The position numbers and the translations under genes were made by a program. A DNA stretch of 56,292 nucleotides, from contig DAOUFY010000109.1 of NCBI GenBank assembly GCA_034429745.1, positions 1 to 56,292 of the forward strand. The letters are read 5' to 3'. The notes under the pieces are model-generated. The model did no database searches and was not told where the DNA came from. It saw only the letters and a list, made by a program, of their open reading frames with translations. This document shows positions 16,858 to 25,914 of this stretch, piece after piece. Each line of letters opens with the position of its first letter. Positions within the stretch are counted from its first letter, which is position 1. Origin of the DNA: JBAXBF01 sp034429745. GTDB lineage: Bacteria > Chloroflexota > Anaerolineae > Anaerolineales > DRKV01.

Positions 16858-17892
16858 ATGATAGATTTCAAATTAGCGTTAATTGGTTTTGGCAATGTTG
16901 GACAAGGATTTGCTCAGATCCTCCGTCGGCATGGTGAAAGTTACCGGCAGCGATTTGGGGTGAATTTTACTATTGTAGCAGTATGCGATATTCAAAAGGG
17001 CAGTTTGTTCAATCCGCAGGGGTTGGACATCAACGCTTTGCTTATCGCTGCTGAAAAAGGTGATCTCCAAAAAGTAGCGGCTGTTTCTACTGGATGGGAT
17101 GCTTTGAAAACAATCCGGGAATCCAACGCAGATGGAATTCTTGAACTGAGCTACACTGATTTAAACAGCGGTGAGCCGGCCCTCAGCCATATCGAAGCCG
17201 CTTTGCAGCATGGAAAACATGTCGCTACTACGAACAAAGGACCAATTGCTTTACATTATGAAAGATTAATGCACCTTGCTCGTCAGCACAATGTTGAACT
17301 TGGGATAGAAGGGACGGTTATGAGCGGGACTCCTGCATTAGGCTTGGGGCTGCAGTTCCTGCAGGCAGCAAAACTTCAACGCATTCAAGGCATTCTTAAC
17401 GGCACTACCAATTATATTCTTACACAAATGGATGGCGGAGCTTCCTACGAACAGGCGTTAGCTGAAGCGCAGCGGTTGGGCTACGCCGAGGCAGACCCGC
17501 GAGGTGATGTGGAAGGTTTTGATGCAGCCGCTAAAGTAGTCATTTTAGCTAATTTGCTGCTTGGGGCAAAGTTATCGCTGAAAGATGTGCAGCGCAAAGG
17601 CATTACCCAATTAAGCCAAACCGAAATTGCAGAGGCTCAACGCGCTGGTCAACGGTGGAAGCTGATCGGCAGCATAAATAAGGAAGGAGAGAAAGTACTT
17701 GCATCTGTGCAGCCGATGTGCTTACCGCTGACGCATCCGCTTGCCCATGTTAGCGGAGCAATGAATGCCATAACTTATACCACTGAGCTGCTAGGAGACG
17801 TTACTCTTATTGGCCCGGGCGCCGGCCGTTTGGAAACCGGCTATGCGCTTGTACAAGACCTGCTAGCCATCGCCAATAAAAAAATGCAATAA
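16858..17892 (+). CDS. hom: Homoserine dehydrogenase
   Basis: Reduces aspartate semialdehyde to homoserine with NAD(P)H for threonine and methionine synthesis. The Rossmann motif is GFGNVGQGFAQIL; the catalytic region holds TNKGPIA, EGTVMSGTP and GILNGTTNYIL, with the signature AEADPRGDVEGFDAAAKVVILAN, which carries the Asp and Lys of the active site. 344 residues: the regulatory ACT domain of longer enzymes is absent, so Thr feedback through ACT is not expected. A clear AAGGAGA precedes the ATG. No aspartokinase or threonine synthase lies nearby. Confidence 0.94.
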   Translation: MIDFKLALIGFGNVGQGFAQILRRHGESYRQRFGVNFTIVAVCDIQKGSLFNPQGLDINALLIAAEKGDLQKVAAVSTGWDALKTIRESNADGILELSYTDLNSGEPALSHIEAALQHGKHVATTNKGPIALHYERLMHLARQHNVELGIEGTVMSGTPALGLGLQFLQAAKLQRIQGILNGTTNYILTQMDGGASYEQALAEAQRLGYAEADPRGDVEGFDAAAKVVILANLLLGAKLSLKDVQRKGITQLSQTEIAEAQRAGQRWKLIGSINKEGEKVLASVQPMCLPLTHPLAHVSGAMNAITYTTELLGDVTLIGPGAGRLETGYALVQDLLAIANKKMQ

Positions 17893-17939
17893 TTCACGCA
17901 GTGTAAACAATGTGAAAAAATTCAGCAATTTTTTTTCTT

Positions 17940-18869
17940 ATGAAACATAAGGCGATTTTTTTTAGTTGGCTGTTAATTTTTGCTTTGCCTGCATGCACTG
18001 TCAGCAAGAAAAGTGAAGGCTTTACACCATTCCCCACCATAGCAGCAGATGCAGTCCCTTCTCCAATCGTGCTGCAGACAGAAACAGCAGCACCAACTCA
18101 GGAGCCTTTGGCGGCTTTAGTGAATGGAGAGGGCATTGCGCTCAGCGAGTATGAAGCAGAACTGCTTCGCTATCAAGCTGCCCAAAAAACCGCGGAGAAA
18201 CCTTTGGAGGAGCAAGAGAAGCAAAAGGTTTTAAATGATTTGATTCAGCAGTGTCTGCTCTCTCAATGGGCGAAAGAGAATGGTTATACAAGTACAGAAG
18301 AGCAATTTCAGCAGCATCTGCAGTCCCTTATCCAAGAAAGTGGTGGAGAACAGGCTTTTCGGGAATGGCTTCAGCAAAACCATTATGATGAACAATCCTT
18401 CAAGGTTGCACTGTCCCGGCAGCTTGCAGCTGCTTGGGCAAGAGACAACATTGCTGCTCAAGTACCAACAGCAGCAGAACAAGTACATGCCCGCCAAATC
18501 TATTTTTATGATGAAGCTACAGCCAAGCAAACTATGATAAGGTTAAACAATGGAGAAGCTTTTGAAGCCATAGCTGCTGAATTTGACCCCTTAACCGCCG
18601 GGGAATTGGGTTGGTTTCCACAAGGTTATGTGCTTGAGCCAGAGATTGATGAAGCTATTTTTGGAAAGGACGGTAAAGGGGGATTGGAAGTAGGCGCTTA
18701 CAGTCAAATTATCCATACCCGCCTGGGGTATCATATTGTGAAGGTGATTGAAAAACAAGAACAGCGTCCTCTTGCCGCGGATGCTTTACTTCAAGCACAG
18801 CAACGTGCCGTACAGCGCAAGCTGCAGGAATTGACAGATAAAAGTAAAATTGAGGTGCTGGTTCATTAG
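17940..18869 (+). CDS. Peptidyl-prolyl isomerase lipoprotein (SurA/PrsA-like, parvulin domain)
   Basis: Extracytoplasmic folding helper anchored by lipid: the signal peptide ends in the lipobox LPAC with Cys19. A Thr/Ala/Pro linker follows, then a SurA_N-like helical region (about 57-175) and a parvulin domain (about 178-285) with VHARQIYF, GELGWFPQG and TRLGYHIVKV, the usual PPIC motifs. 309 residues. The ATG follows an AT-rich stretch (TTTTTTTTCTT) without a visible ribosome site. The next gene starts 25 bases after the stop, so the two are probably co-transcribed. Confidence 0.88.
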   Translation: MKHKAIFFSWLLIFALPACTVSKKSEGFTPFPTIAADAVPSPIVLQTETAAPTQEPLAALVNGEGIALSEYEAELLRYQAAQKTAEKPLEEQEKQKVLNDLIQQCLLSQWAKENGYTSTEEQFQQHLQSLIQESGGEQAFREWLQQNHYDEQSFKVALSRQLAAAWARDNIAAQVPTAAEQVHARQIYFYDEATAKQTMIRLNNGEAFEAIAAEFDPLTAGELGWFPQGYVLEPEIDEAIFGKDGKGGLEVGAYSQIIHTRLGYHIVKVIEKQEQRPLAADALLQAQQRAVQRKLQELTDKSKIEVLVH

Positions 18870-18894
18870 GGTTCTGACAAAAGGAGATAAAGCG

Positions 18895-19746
18895 ATGAAA
18901 AAGCCTTCAGATGTAAAAAGTAAAGAAAGCCCTCCGCTGTCTCTTAAGGAAAAGGTTAGTAATGGTCAACCGACATGGGCGTTCTTAAAACTAGCAGCTT
19001 TTATTATTCTTTGTTTCCTCGTTTTAGCAGCTGTATTGACGATTATTTATCCGTTAATACCTTGGGAAAGCCCGCTGAGTAAGTTACCATGGGTTCAGAT
19101 GGCAGGTAAGACCGAAGCGGTGGCGGACGCGCTCAATGCTCAAGAGGAAGTTGCTGCTTTATCTTCACCTGTATCCACCATTGATCTATGGATAACAGAA
19201 TCACCTTTGAGGGAAGAAACGGCTATAATGGTCAATACTCCTGTACAAGCTATATCAGCAAGCATTACTCCAGCTCCCACCTTAAGTTTTAAACCAACTA
19301 AGGCGCCAACATTAACTCCTGCACCTACCGCAGGAGAACCCATCCTGCAGCCGACTGCGCTATCCAATACATATCGCCCTCAGCCGGGAAGTCCGATTTA
19401 TCTGCATATAGATAAATCGGGTGAAAGCGGAGGAAGCTGTGATGCGCTGTATCTCGTTGGCCAAGTATTCAACGACCAAAGTCTGCCTCAAGTGGGGTTG
19501 ACCATTATAGTGGAAGGAGAGGTAGCAGCGAAACCTTATCAACGGAAAGCTGAAACCGGCAGTGCTCCTCAATATGGACCCGGCGGCTATGAGGTCTTGC
19601 TTGCAAATCAACCCTTTGAATCGAAAAACTCGCTCTTTGTGCAAGTGGTCAATAAAGAAGGTATGCCGCTGTCGCCGAAAGTTCCTTTTGATACCTATCC
19701 ATCATGTGAGAAGAACATGATTGTGATCAATTTTGTACAGAAATGA
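18895..19746 (+). CDS. Membrane-anchored protein with Thr/Pro linker and secreted beta domain
   Basis: 283 residues. The ATG at 18895 is set by AAGGAG at 18881-18886; a longer frame begins inside the previous gene and lacks such a site. One membrane helix (about 24-52), then an Ala/Pro/Thr-rich stalk (about 100-155) and a C-terminal domain (about 160-283) with two conserved Cys (GGSCDALYLVGQVF and YPSCEKNMIVINF) and a YGPGGYEVLL turn. I associate this ending with extracytoplasmic proteins of Anaerolineae (from memory, not searched). Its role is unknown. It may accompany the PPIase lipoprotein. Confidence 0.65.
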   Translation: MKKPSDVKSKESPPLSLKEKVSNGQPTWAFLKLAAFIILCFLVLAAVLTIIYPLIPWESPLSKLPWVQMAGKTEAVADALNAQEEVAALSSPVSTIDLWITESPLREETAIMVNTPVQAISASITPAPTLSFKPTKAPTLTPAPTAGEPILQPTALSNTYRPQPGSPIYLHIDKSGESGGSCDALYLVGQVFNDQSLPQVGLTIIVEGEVAAKPYQRKAETGSAPQYGPGGYEVLLANQPFESKNSLFVQVVNKEGMPLSPKVPFDTYPSCEKNMIVINFVQK

Positions 19747-19785
19747 CCTCAGTGCGGAAGTAGGGTGAAGTCTAATAAGCCCAGC

Positions 19786-20268
19786 TTACAGCTGCTCGTA
19801 CACTGATGGGGAAATGCCCAACTGACGAAGAATATCAGCTTGTTTTGCCCACATCACGGCTTTTTCATTTTCAGTATGATGATCATAACCGAGCAAGTGA
19901 AGAACCCCATGGACAACGAGAAGCAAGACTTCTTCCTGCACTCGCTGAGTAGTTGGTTCGATGTCTTGATGTTCTAAGGTGCAATTGGATTTTGCGCGGG
20001 GATAGGAAATAATAACATCTCCCAAATAGCGCTCACCGCTTTCAGGGTCTAGTTGATCAGCCGGGAAAGAAAGCACATCGGTCGGTGCATCAATACCTCG
20101 GAACTGGCGATTGAGATTATGGAGTTGATTGTCGTCGCTGATAACTACGGATAAGCCTACCGCGTCAGAGATATTTTCGCTGCGCAGAACAAGCTCCACA
20201 GTTTGCTGAATAAGCTGCTGATCCAGTAATGCTGAAAAAGGGTCGTTGATTTCTATAAAGACAGCCAT
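19786..20268 (-). CDS. ybeY: Endoribonuclease YbeY
   Basis: Zinc-dependent RNase acting in 16S rRNA maturation and ribosome quality control. The metal motif HGVLHLLGYDH (H-x3-H-x5-H) is exact, and the upstream VLSFPAD and YLGDVIIS segments are typical. 160 residues. The ATG at 20268 shares its base with the stop of the preceding 7TM-HD gene, as in many genomes where ybeY follows a PgpH-type gene. Confidence 0.95.
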   Translation of the reverse strand: MAVFIEINDPFSALLDQQLIQQTVELVLRSENISDAVGLSVVISDDNQLHNLNRQFRGIDAPTDVLSFPADQLDPESGERYLGDVIISYPRAKSNCTLEHQDIEPTTQRVQEEVLLLVVHGVLHLLGYDHHTENEKAVMWAKQADILRQLGISPSVYEQL

Positions 20269-22535
20269 CAGCGCATTATTTCTAAATCTTTGGAAGGTGA
20301 AAGAGCTGCAAGCGATTCAGGGAGCACCTCGCGGCGCGGAATCTTAATCGTATCATCGAGAGCGGTGATTGTTTCAGAGGGTTTTTCTAATATTGGATAA
20401 TCTATGCGCGGATGATAGATGCCTTTAAGGACTTCGATAAAAGTTTCTTTGATGATAGTAAGATCGTTGAAAGTAATATCGGTATATTCAAGTTGATGAT
20501 CTTTGAGGCGGCTTTCAATGATGTTCTCGACAATTTCGCGCAGTTCTGCTTCGTTGGTTGGACGTTTAGCCCGCGTAGCGGCTTCGCAGCCGTCAGCCAG
20601 CATGACAATTCCAGATTCGCGGCTGGTGGGTGGATTGCCGGGGTAACGGAAATCCGCTTCGTTGACTAATTGCTCATTGTTGCCCGCAGCTTTCACTGCC
20701 TGAACATATTGGTAGCGAGCTAATGAATTGCCGTGGTGTTCAACAATGAATTGAAGCACGCGGCGCGGCAAGCGATATTTGCGCCCCAATTTAAGCCCTT
20801 CGGTTACATGCGAGATGATGATAGCTGCACTTTCCGTTGGCGTGAGGTCTTCGTGAGGGTTTCGTTGACCCGGTAATTGATTCTCAATAAAGTATGCTGG
20901 GTTGCGCGTTTTACCGATGTCATGATATAAAGCTCCTACACGAGCAAGAAGTCCATCAGCATTCACTCGTTCTGAGGCTTGTTCAGCTAGGTTGCCAACT
21001 TGTAGGCTGTGCTGATAACTGCCAGGGGCTTGCTGCATGAGCAGCCGCAGCAAAGGATGGTCGGGACGAGTGAGCTCAACGAGGTGCAGCGGACTGACTA
21101 AACCCAATATTTGGGCGAGGAAAAACTGGAGCGCAATGGTTAGCCCTGCCGAGCTGACACAGTTAACGATTGCAGCAATGCTGAGAATAATTAAAGTACG
21201 CTGAAATGCAGGGTTGAAGATAGAGTAGTTGCTTACAGCCGATACTTCAAGCGTGCGGAAGGCAATGGCAATCACAAGGCCGGCTCCAGCACTAATAGCA
21301 CTGGCGGCTAAAAAGGAGAAAATTCGTTGAGCTTTCCCTAAATAGAATACACCCAACATTGCCCCAATGATATGATAAAGGGCAATTTCAAAACCGCGCG
21401 GCAAGCCATACGTTACTAAAATAACGAGCGGTAAAATGAAGATGAGGGCGAGATTGCTTCCAAAAAGTGCTGCCAGTGTTAAGCTGTAGGCACTGAGGGG
21501 AACAATATAGGGCATCATTGCAGAGACAAAATCATCACCAGGGATAGCAAAACGAGCTGTGTATAGAAAAGCGAGAAACAAAATCGTAAGTACGGCTAGG
21601 GCACGCTTGCCTAAAACGCGCGGATTCTGTGGAATAAATACTCGCTGCAAATAAAGTGCAGAAAATAATATCATTAGGATGGAAATACTCGCTGCGCTAA
21701 GATAATCCTGCCAACTTTTTTGTGGTTTGGCAATGCCTAATTTTTGAAGGGCTTCAAGATCAATATCTTTGATCAACCTGCCACGCGAGATGATGGTCTC
21801 GCCGGCGGCATAGGAACGGATGACCGGTTTTACGCCCTCACGGGCTTGTTGGCGGGCACTTTCGGTTAGCGTTTCACTAATGAAACTATTAGGCAGTACA
21901 AAGGCGTAAACTAAGTCGGCGACAATGTCGGCTTGGTCTTCGGGCAGAGAAAGACTAACCATTGCTGGAATTGAGCGACGAATGTCTTCAAGCTGATAAT
22001 CGCGGATAGAGTTGCGCATCACTTGTTCAAGAACGTTGACGGCTTCTTGCTGAACAACTTGCCAGCGCGCGTTGCTCAAGGCTAAAATTGCCTGCATGGT
22101 TTCGGGTGAAAGCCGCAAGTTTTGCATAGCAGCCAGGTCTTCCAGTTTTTGTTCTTGGGTAGCGTAAGAATCTTCCCGAACACTGGTGATGTAGGCAATG
22201 GTATCGCGTAATTGTGCCACCTGTTGGCGGGCAATGGATGGATCTACCGGTGCATATACAGGTGGGACACTTTTTACAGCAGCTTCGCGTTGCTGCTCAG
22301 TTAATATGGTGCTTTCAAAGCTGATGCTGCGCGGGGCAACAATATCTTGCTGGGCAACAGCACCAACAACAAGATTGGCAGTTGAAGGGGTGAGGGGAGA
22401 AGGTGTGATGATGGCGTAAAACGCGGCTGCACTGCTGCCAATAAAAAGCATAATAAGAAAAATGGTTTGGTAGAGAGGATTTTTAAACATGCGAGCCGCT
22501 ATTTGTTTATTGTTCTTTTTAAGACGAATTTTCAT
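20268..22535 (-). CDS. pgpH: PgpH-type 7TM-HD phosphodiesterase, probable c-di-AMP hydrolase
   Basis: About 755 residues: one membrane helix, an extracytoplasmic 7TMR-HDED domain (about 40-300), seven membrane helices (about 305-500), then a cytoplasmic HD domain (about 530-660) with YQHSLQVGNLAE and GALYHDIGKTRNP, the HD metal motif of this family. Listeria PgpH, the reference member, hydrolyses c-di-AMP to pApA. With cdaA nearby that is the likely substrate, by inference. The start is uncertain: ATG 22535 is taken because longer forms overlap yqeY and look non-conserved, but no Shine-Dalgarno is present; ATG 22490 is possible. Confidence 0.85.
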   Translation of the reverse strand: MKIRLKKNNKQIAARMFKNPLYQTIFLIMLFIGSSAAAFYAIITPSPLTPSTANLVVGAVAQQDIVAPRSISFESTILTEQQREAAVKSVPPVYAPVDPSIARQQVAQLRDTIAYITSVREDSYATQEQKLEDLAAMQNLRLSPETMQAILALSNARWQVVQQEAVNVLEQVMRNSIRDYQLEDIRRSIPAMVSLSLPEDQADIVADLVYAFVLPNSFISETLTESARQQAREGVKPVIRSYAAGETIISRGRLIKDIDLEALQKLGIAKPQKSWQDYLSAASISILMILFSALYLQRVFIPQNPRVLGKRALAVLTILFLAFLYTARFAIPGDDFVSAMMPYIVPLSAYSLTLAALFGSNLALIFILPLVILVTYGLPRGFEIALYHIIGAMLGVFYLGKAQRIFSFLAASAISAGAGLVIAIAFRTLEVSAVSNYSIFNPAFQRTLIILSIAAIVNCVSSAGLTIALQFFLAQILGLVSPLHLVELTRPDHPLLRLLMQQAPGSYQHSLQVGNLAEQASERVNADGLLARVGALYHDIGKTRNPAYFIENQLPGQRNPHEDLTPTESAAIIISHVTEGLKLGRKYRLPRRVLQFIVEHHGNSLARYQYVQAVKAAGNNEQLVNEADFRYPGNPPTSRESGIVMLADGCEAATRAKRPTNEAELREIVENIIESRLKDHQLEYTDITFNDLTIIKETFIEVLKGIYHPRIDYPILEKPSETITALDDTIKIPRREVLPESLAALSPSKDLEIMR

Positions 22536-22611
22536 CAGATTAAGTAGCTTGGGCTTTTGGCGTAAGGACTTGATATGAGAAGAAAGATTGCAGAGATGAA
22601 TTCGTTCAGAA

Positions 22612-23064
22612 CTAGGTTTGTCGGGTGAGCAGCTTGCGCACAACATCACTTGCTGCGCTTCCACTTGCTCGTCCTTCAAGCCGCGGCAATAGGAGTTTCA
22701 TCACTTTACCCATATCGGATGGAGATGCAGCCCCAACCTCTTCAATAGCTTGTTGTGCTACTGCTTCAAGTTCTGCTTGAGAGAGTGGTTGAGGTAAAAA
22801 TTCACGCAAAACGGCAATTTCGGCTTGGTTTTCTGTGATAAGGTCTGTCCGACCGGCTTTTTCGGCTTCGGCTATGGTTTCTTCACGCGCTTTTAATTCT
22901 TTTTGCAGTACAGAAATTACCATTGCATCGTCAAGCGATTTGCCTTTCTCTACTTCTGATAACTTGATTGCGGCAAGCGCCATGCGAATGACCCGCTTTC
23001 GGACCTCATCGCCGCTGCGCAGGGCTTGTTTTAAAGAATTTTCCAACTCAGTTTTTAGGCTCAT
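22612..23064 (-). CDS. yqeY: GatB/YqeY domain protein
   Basis: 150-residue helical protein of the YqeY family, related to the tail domain of GatB. Signatures include LKQALRSGDEVRKRVIRMALAAIK, FLPQPLSQAELEA and the GKVMKLLLPRLEGRASG ending. The molecular role in bacteria is unsettled; the domain is associated with tRNA-dependent amidotransferases. It is first gene of yqeY - pgpH - ybeY. The TATAAT box reading towards it (23079-23074) lies only ten bases before the ATG, so the message should have almost no leader. Confidence 0.92.
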   Translation of the reverse strand: MSLKTELENSLKQALRSGDEVRKRVIRMALAAIKLSEVEKGKSLDDAMVISVLQKELKAREETIAEAEKAGRTDLITENQAEIAVLREFLPQPLSQAELEAVAQQAIEEVGAASPSDMGKVMKLLLPRLEGRASGSAASDVVRKLLTRQT

Positions 23065-23073
23065 CGTTTTTTT

Positions 23074-23079
23074 ATTATA
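23074..23079 (-). promoter_or_regulatory. -10 box for yqeY with leaderless geometry
   Basis: TATAAT on the minus strand. With start of transcription about 7 bases on, the first base falls some 3 bases before the ATG at 23064. No clear -35 at 17 bases. Confidence 0.45.
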
Positions 23080-23162
23080 CCTTAAAACTAGGTAAACTGT
23101 TATATAATTTTTCTTAATCTTATGATGATTATTTTATCTTGATGAACTTCTTTATGATCTTA

Positions 23163-23171
23163 TGTTATACT
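23163..23171 (+). promoter_or_regulatory. Extended -10 element for trpS
   Basis: TGTTATACT, 47 bases before the trpS ATG. No clear -35. Confidence 0.45.
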
Positions 23172-23217
23172 ATATCACACTTCTCATTATTCAACATCAA
23201 GAAGTAGGAGTACGCCT

Positions 23218-24228
23218 ATGAGTATGAACAAAAAGAAACCAGTGGTGCTGTCTGGGATTCAATCTTCAGGCTCTTTGCATATCGGCAATTATTTAGGAGC
23301 AATAAGAAATTGGGTGGCAGGGCAGGATCAATATGAAAATTATTTCATGATCGCCGATTACCACGCCATAACAACCTTGCCGGACCCTAACACGTTGCGA
23401 ACACAAAAGCGGGCTCTGATTGGCATGCTGTTGGCATGTGGCCTTGACCCTCAGCGTTCAGTAATTTTTTGCCAATCTGATGTGATGGAACACATGGAAC
23501 TCACTTGGATTCTCACCTGTGTAACTCCAATCGGGTGGCTGGAACGGATGACACAGTACAAAGATAAATCAAAGAAGGTAAGCGACCAAGAAAGCATTGG
23601 CTCAGGATTGCTGATGTATCCTGTGCTTATGGCAGCAGATATCCTTATCTATCAAGCAAACTACGTGCCTGTTGGTGATGATCAGCGTCAGCATGTGGAA
23701 TTAACCCGCGATATTGCCCAACGCTTTAATTATCTCTATGGTGAAGTGTTCACAATACCCGAAGCAATTATTCGCAAAAGCGGGGCGCGGATTATGTCCT
23801 TGACCAGGCCAGAAAATAAGATGAGCAAAAGCGATGAGGATGCGGATGGATGTTTGAACTTGCTTGACAGCCCGGATGATATTCGACGCAAGATCAAACG
23901 AGCCACTACCGATTCGCAGCGCGGTATCGTCTTTGATCCTTCACCTGAGCGCAGTGGGTTGTATAACCTCTTAACAATCTACAAGGAACTTTCCGGGCTT
24001 TCAGAAGAGGAAATAGAGAAACATTTTGAAGGTCAGGGCTATAAAGCCTTAAAAGAGGAGTTGGCTGAACTGGTGGTGGAAAAATTAGTCCCCATTCAAC
24101 AACGGTATGCTGAAATCACTGAAGATGAACATACAATTCAACGCGTGTTAGCGGAAGGTGCAGAAAAGGCTCGCCAAGTAGCTTCGCAAACCGTAAAAGC
24201 AGCCCGCAAAGCTATCGGGATGGATTGA
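23218..24228 (+). CDS. trpS: Tryptophanyl-tRNA synthetase
   Basis: Class I synthetase that charges tRNA(Trp). The ATP site motifs are intact: HIGN in SLHIGNYLGAIRNW and KMSKS in ENKMSKSDEDADG. Family motifs CDVMEH-like (QSDVMEHMELTWIL), GLLMYPVLMAADIL and VGDDQRQHVELTRDIA are present. 336 residues, typical. TAGGAG seven bases before the ATG sets the start; a second ATG six bases on is possible. dtd follows after six bases. Note the contrast with the degenerate synthetase at 8.1-10.8 kb. Confidence 0.96.
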   Translation: MSMNKKKPVVLSGIQSSGSLHIGNYLGAIRNWVAGQDQYENYFMIADYHAITTLPDPNTLRTQKRALIGMLLACGLDPQRSVIFCQSDVMEHMELTWILTCVTPIGWLERMTQYKDKSKKVSDQESIGSGLLMYPVLMAADILIYQANYVPVGDDQRQHVELTRDIAQRFNYLYGEVFTIPEAIIRKSGARIMSLTRPENKMSKSDEDADGCLNLLDSPDDIRRKIKRATTDSQRGIVFDPSPERSGLYNLLTIYKELSGLSEEEIEKHFEGQGYKALKEELAELVVEKLVPIQQRYAEITEDEHTIQRVLAEGAEKARQVASQTVKAARKAIGMD

Positions 24229-24234
24229 CCGGCC

Positions 24235-24687
24235 ATGCGAGTTTTACTGCAGAGAGTAAAACGCGGTTCGGTTAGCGTTGGCAGCCAATCAGTGGCAGAG
24301 ATTGGCAAGGGGTTGGTGATTCTCATTGGTGTTGGCCATCATGATAGTGAAAAGGAAGCTAAGTTTTTAGCTGAAAAGTCAGCTACTTTGCGCATTTTTG
24401 AAGATAGTGAAGGGAAGATGAACCTTTCTTTACTGGATGTAGGTGGTGAGGCATTGGTTGTTTCGCAATTCACCCTGTATGCCGATACGCGTAAAGGTCG
24501 TCGCCCGGCTTTTACGGATGCAGCCCCGCCTCAGCTTGCTGAACCTTTAGTGGAAATTTTTGCCCAGCACATGCGCAGCTTAGGCATTCCAACGCAAATG
24601 GGTGTGTTCGGAGCAGAAATGCTGGTGGAAATCCTCAATGATGGGCCAGTTACTATTTACATGGAGAGAAACCCGCAAGATCAATAA
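24235..24687 (+). CDS. dtd: D-aminoacyl-tRNA deacylase Dtd
   Basis: Hydrolyses D-aminoacyl-tRNAs and glycyl-tRNA(Ala) to protect translation fidelity. Both family signatures are present: SQFTLYADTRKGRRPAF with the active-site SQFTL, and the cross-subunit NDGPVTIYME with the Gly-cisPro. 150 residues, full length. Only six bases separate it from trpS, forming a two-gene operon of tRNA charging and proofreading. Confidence 0.96.
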   Translation: MRVLLQRVKRGSVSVGSQSVAEIGKGLVILIGVGHHDSEKEAKFLAEKSATLRIFEDSEGKMNLSLLDVGGEALVVSQFTLYADTRKGRRPAFTDAAPPQLAEPLVEIFAQHMRSLGIPTQMGVFGAEMLVEILNDGPVTIYMERNPQDQ

Positions 24688-24697
24688 GGGTCATTTA

Positions 24698-25888
24698 TCA
24701 GTGGGAAATGATTCCTCGCAGCACCATTAAAAACCCAGCCAAAATGAGAAACGCGGAAAGTATCACCAGCCAACTAATAATGCCATCTAACCCAATACAA
24801 ATGAGAGTCAGGGCAAAGATCAGTTTGCCAATCCATGGCTTGCGCAAGCTGGGCACGATCCATCTAATAACAACTTCAAAAAGCAACAAAAAACCTGCTC
24901 CAAGTGAAACAAGCGACCATGCACCAAACTGAAAATCATGTAAGGAAGTGCTTGCTCCAAACGGAAGGTAGTCAAGCCATGTTTCTAGCCATCCCAGGTT
25001 ATTTGCCAGCAAGATGGTACCTGCCCAAATGAAAATAAAGCCCCAGATCGAGTTGGCAAGTATATCTTGCGGATGCTTTGGATGATGATAAGTAATGGGT
25101 CTTTGCGGCTCTTCGGAGGAAGAGAATGATGAAAATGATCCATCAGATGGTTGAACGTGTTCTTCCTTTGCTGTCGGAGAGGGCGGAGACTCAGTAAAAT
25201 TTGGTGATGAGGCAAAAATTTCTTGCTGGATAGGAGTACCCAAAGCGATAACTTTGCCAAAGCCATGGCAGTCTTCCTCAACTGTAGGATAACCGTAATA
25301 GGAGATGCTTCCCATGCCATGCACAGCGGCAGTTAAAGAGTCTGTAACCCAAAGTGTGGCTGATCCTATGCCGGTGAGCCGAACATTTGCAGAAGCGCTT
25401 TTGAGCAAGGAGGATTCGTAGCTGCCTGTTCCACTAAGGGTAACGTGTTGATTAACAGTTTCCCCGCTGATGCTCAGCCTGCCTGCTCCCGGTACATGAG
25501 CATAGAGCGTTTGGGTGTGCAGGTCTTCGATGATAATTTCACCGACACCTTTTAGTTTGACCATAAATTGGGGCGTCTTAAGCATTCCAACCTGAACTTT
25601 GCCGGCTCCCCATAGTTCTAGTGATTCCAGCTCTTTGATAGTGATGAAACACTTCAAGCGCAAAGTCTGCCAACCATGCTGGATAAACCAAGTGATGTGT
25701 TCTAACGAAAAGCCGTGCGTTTTAATCACGACTTGGCCTTCTTGAACTTCTACAGACATGCGATCAATTAATGCCTGTTCACCCTCGAATACAAGCTCTT
25801 CTTTGTCTCCTTGTTGGATGATAAACTCACCAAAACTTTTGATAAAGATTTTTTGAACAGAGGAAAGTGCTTTTGTTTGTTTTACCAT
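24698..25888 (-). CDS. DUF2807 (GIN head-domain) protein with C-terminal membrane segments
   Basis: 396 residues. The N-terminal part (about 10-225) is a right-handed beta-solenoid-like DUF2807 domain with short repeats (LELWGAGKVQV, VKLKGVGEIIIEDL, VTLSGTGSY, VRLTGIGSATL, VHGMGSISYYG). A polar linker leads to three or four C-terminal membrane helices with a WLVILSAFLILAGFLMVLRG ending, like the LiaF/DUF5668-type membrane module. It may be an envelope sensor. No substrate or partner can be read. The ATG at 25888 has GAGG six bases before it; the longer TTG start does not. It lies 26 bases after the M1 peptidase gene, probably the same transcript. Confidence 0.7.
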   Translation of the reverse strand: MVKQTKALSSVQKIFIKSFGEFIIQQGDKEELVFEGEQALIDRMSVEVQEGQVVIKTHGFSLEHITWFIQHGWQTLRLKCFITIKELESLELWGAGKVQVGMLKTPQFMVKLKGVGEIIIEDLHTQTLYAHVPGAGRLSISGETVNQHVTLSGTGSYESSLLKSASANVRLTGIGSATLWVTDSLTAAVHGMGSISYYGYPTVEEDCHGFGKVIALGTPIQQEIFASSPNFTESPPSPTAKEEHVQPSDGSFSSFSSSEEPQRPITYHHPKHPQDILANSIWGFIFIWAGTILLANNLGWLETWLDYLPFGASTSLHDFQFGAWSLVSLGAGFLLLFEVVIRWIVPSLRKPWIGKLIFALTLICIGLDGIISWLVILSAFLILAGFLMVLRGIISH

Positions 25889-25914
25889 TAATAACCTCGT
25901 TTTCAATTCCTTGG

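Noticed and set aside
22536..22679. N-terminal extension of the PgpH-like protein into yqeY
   Set aside because: It overlaps yqeY by 68 bases, lacks a ribosome site and adds Cys-rich sequence atypical of the family; left as uncertain start.
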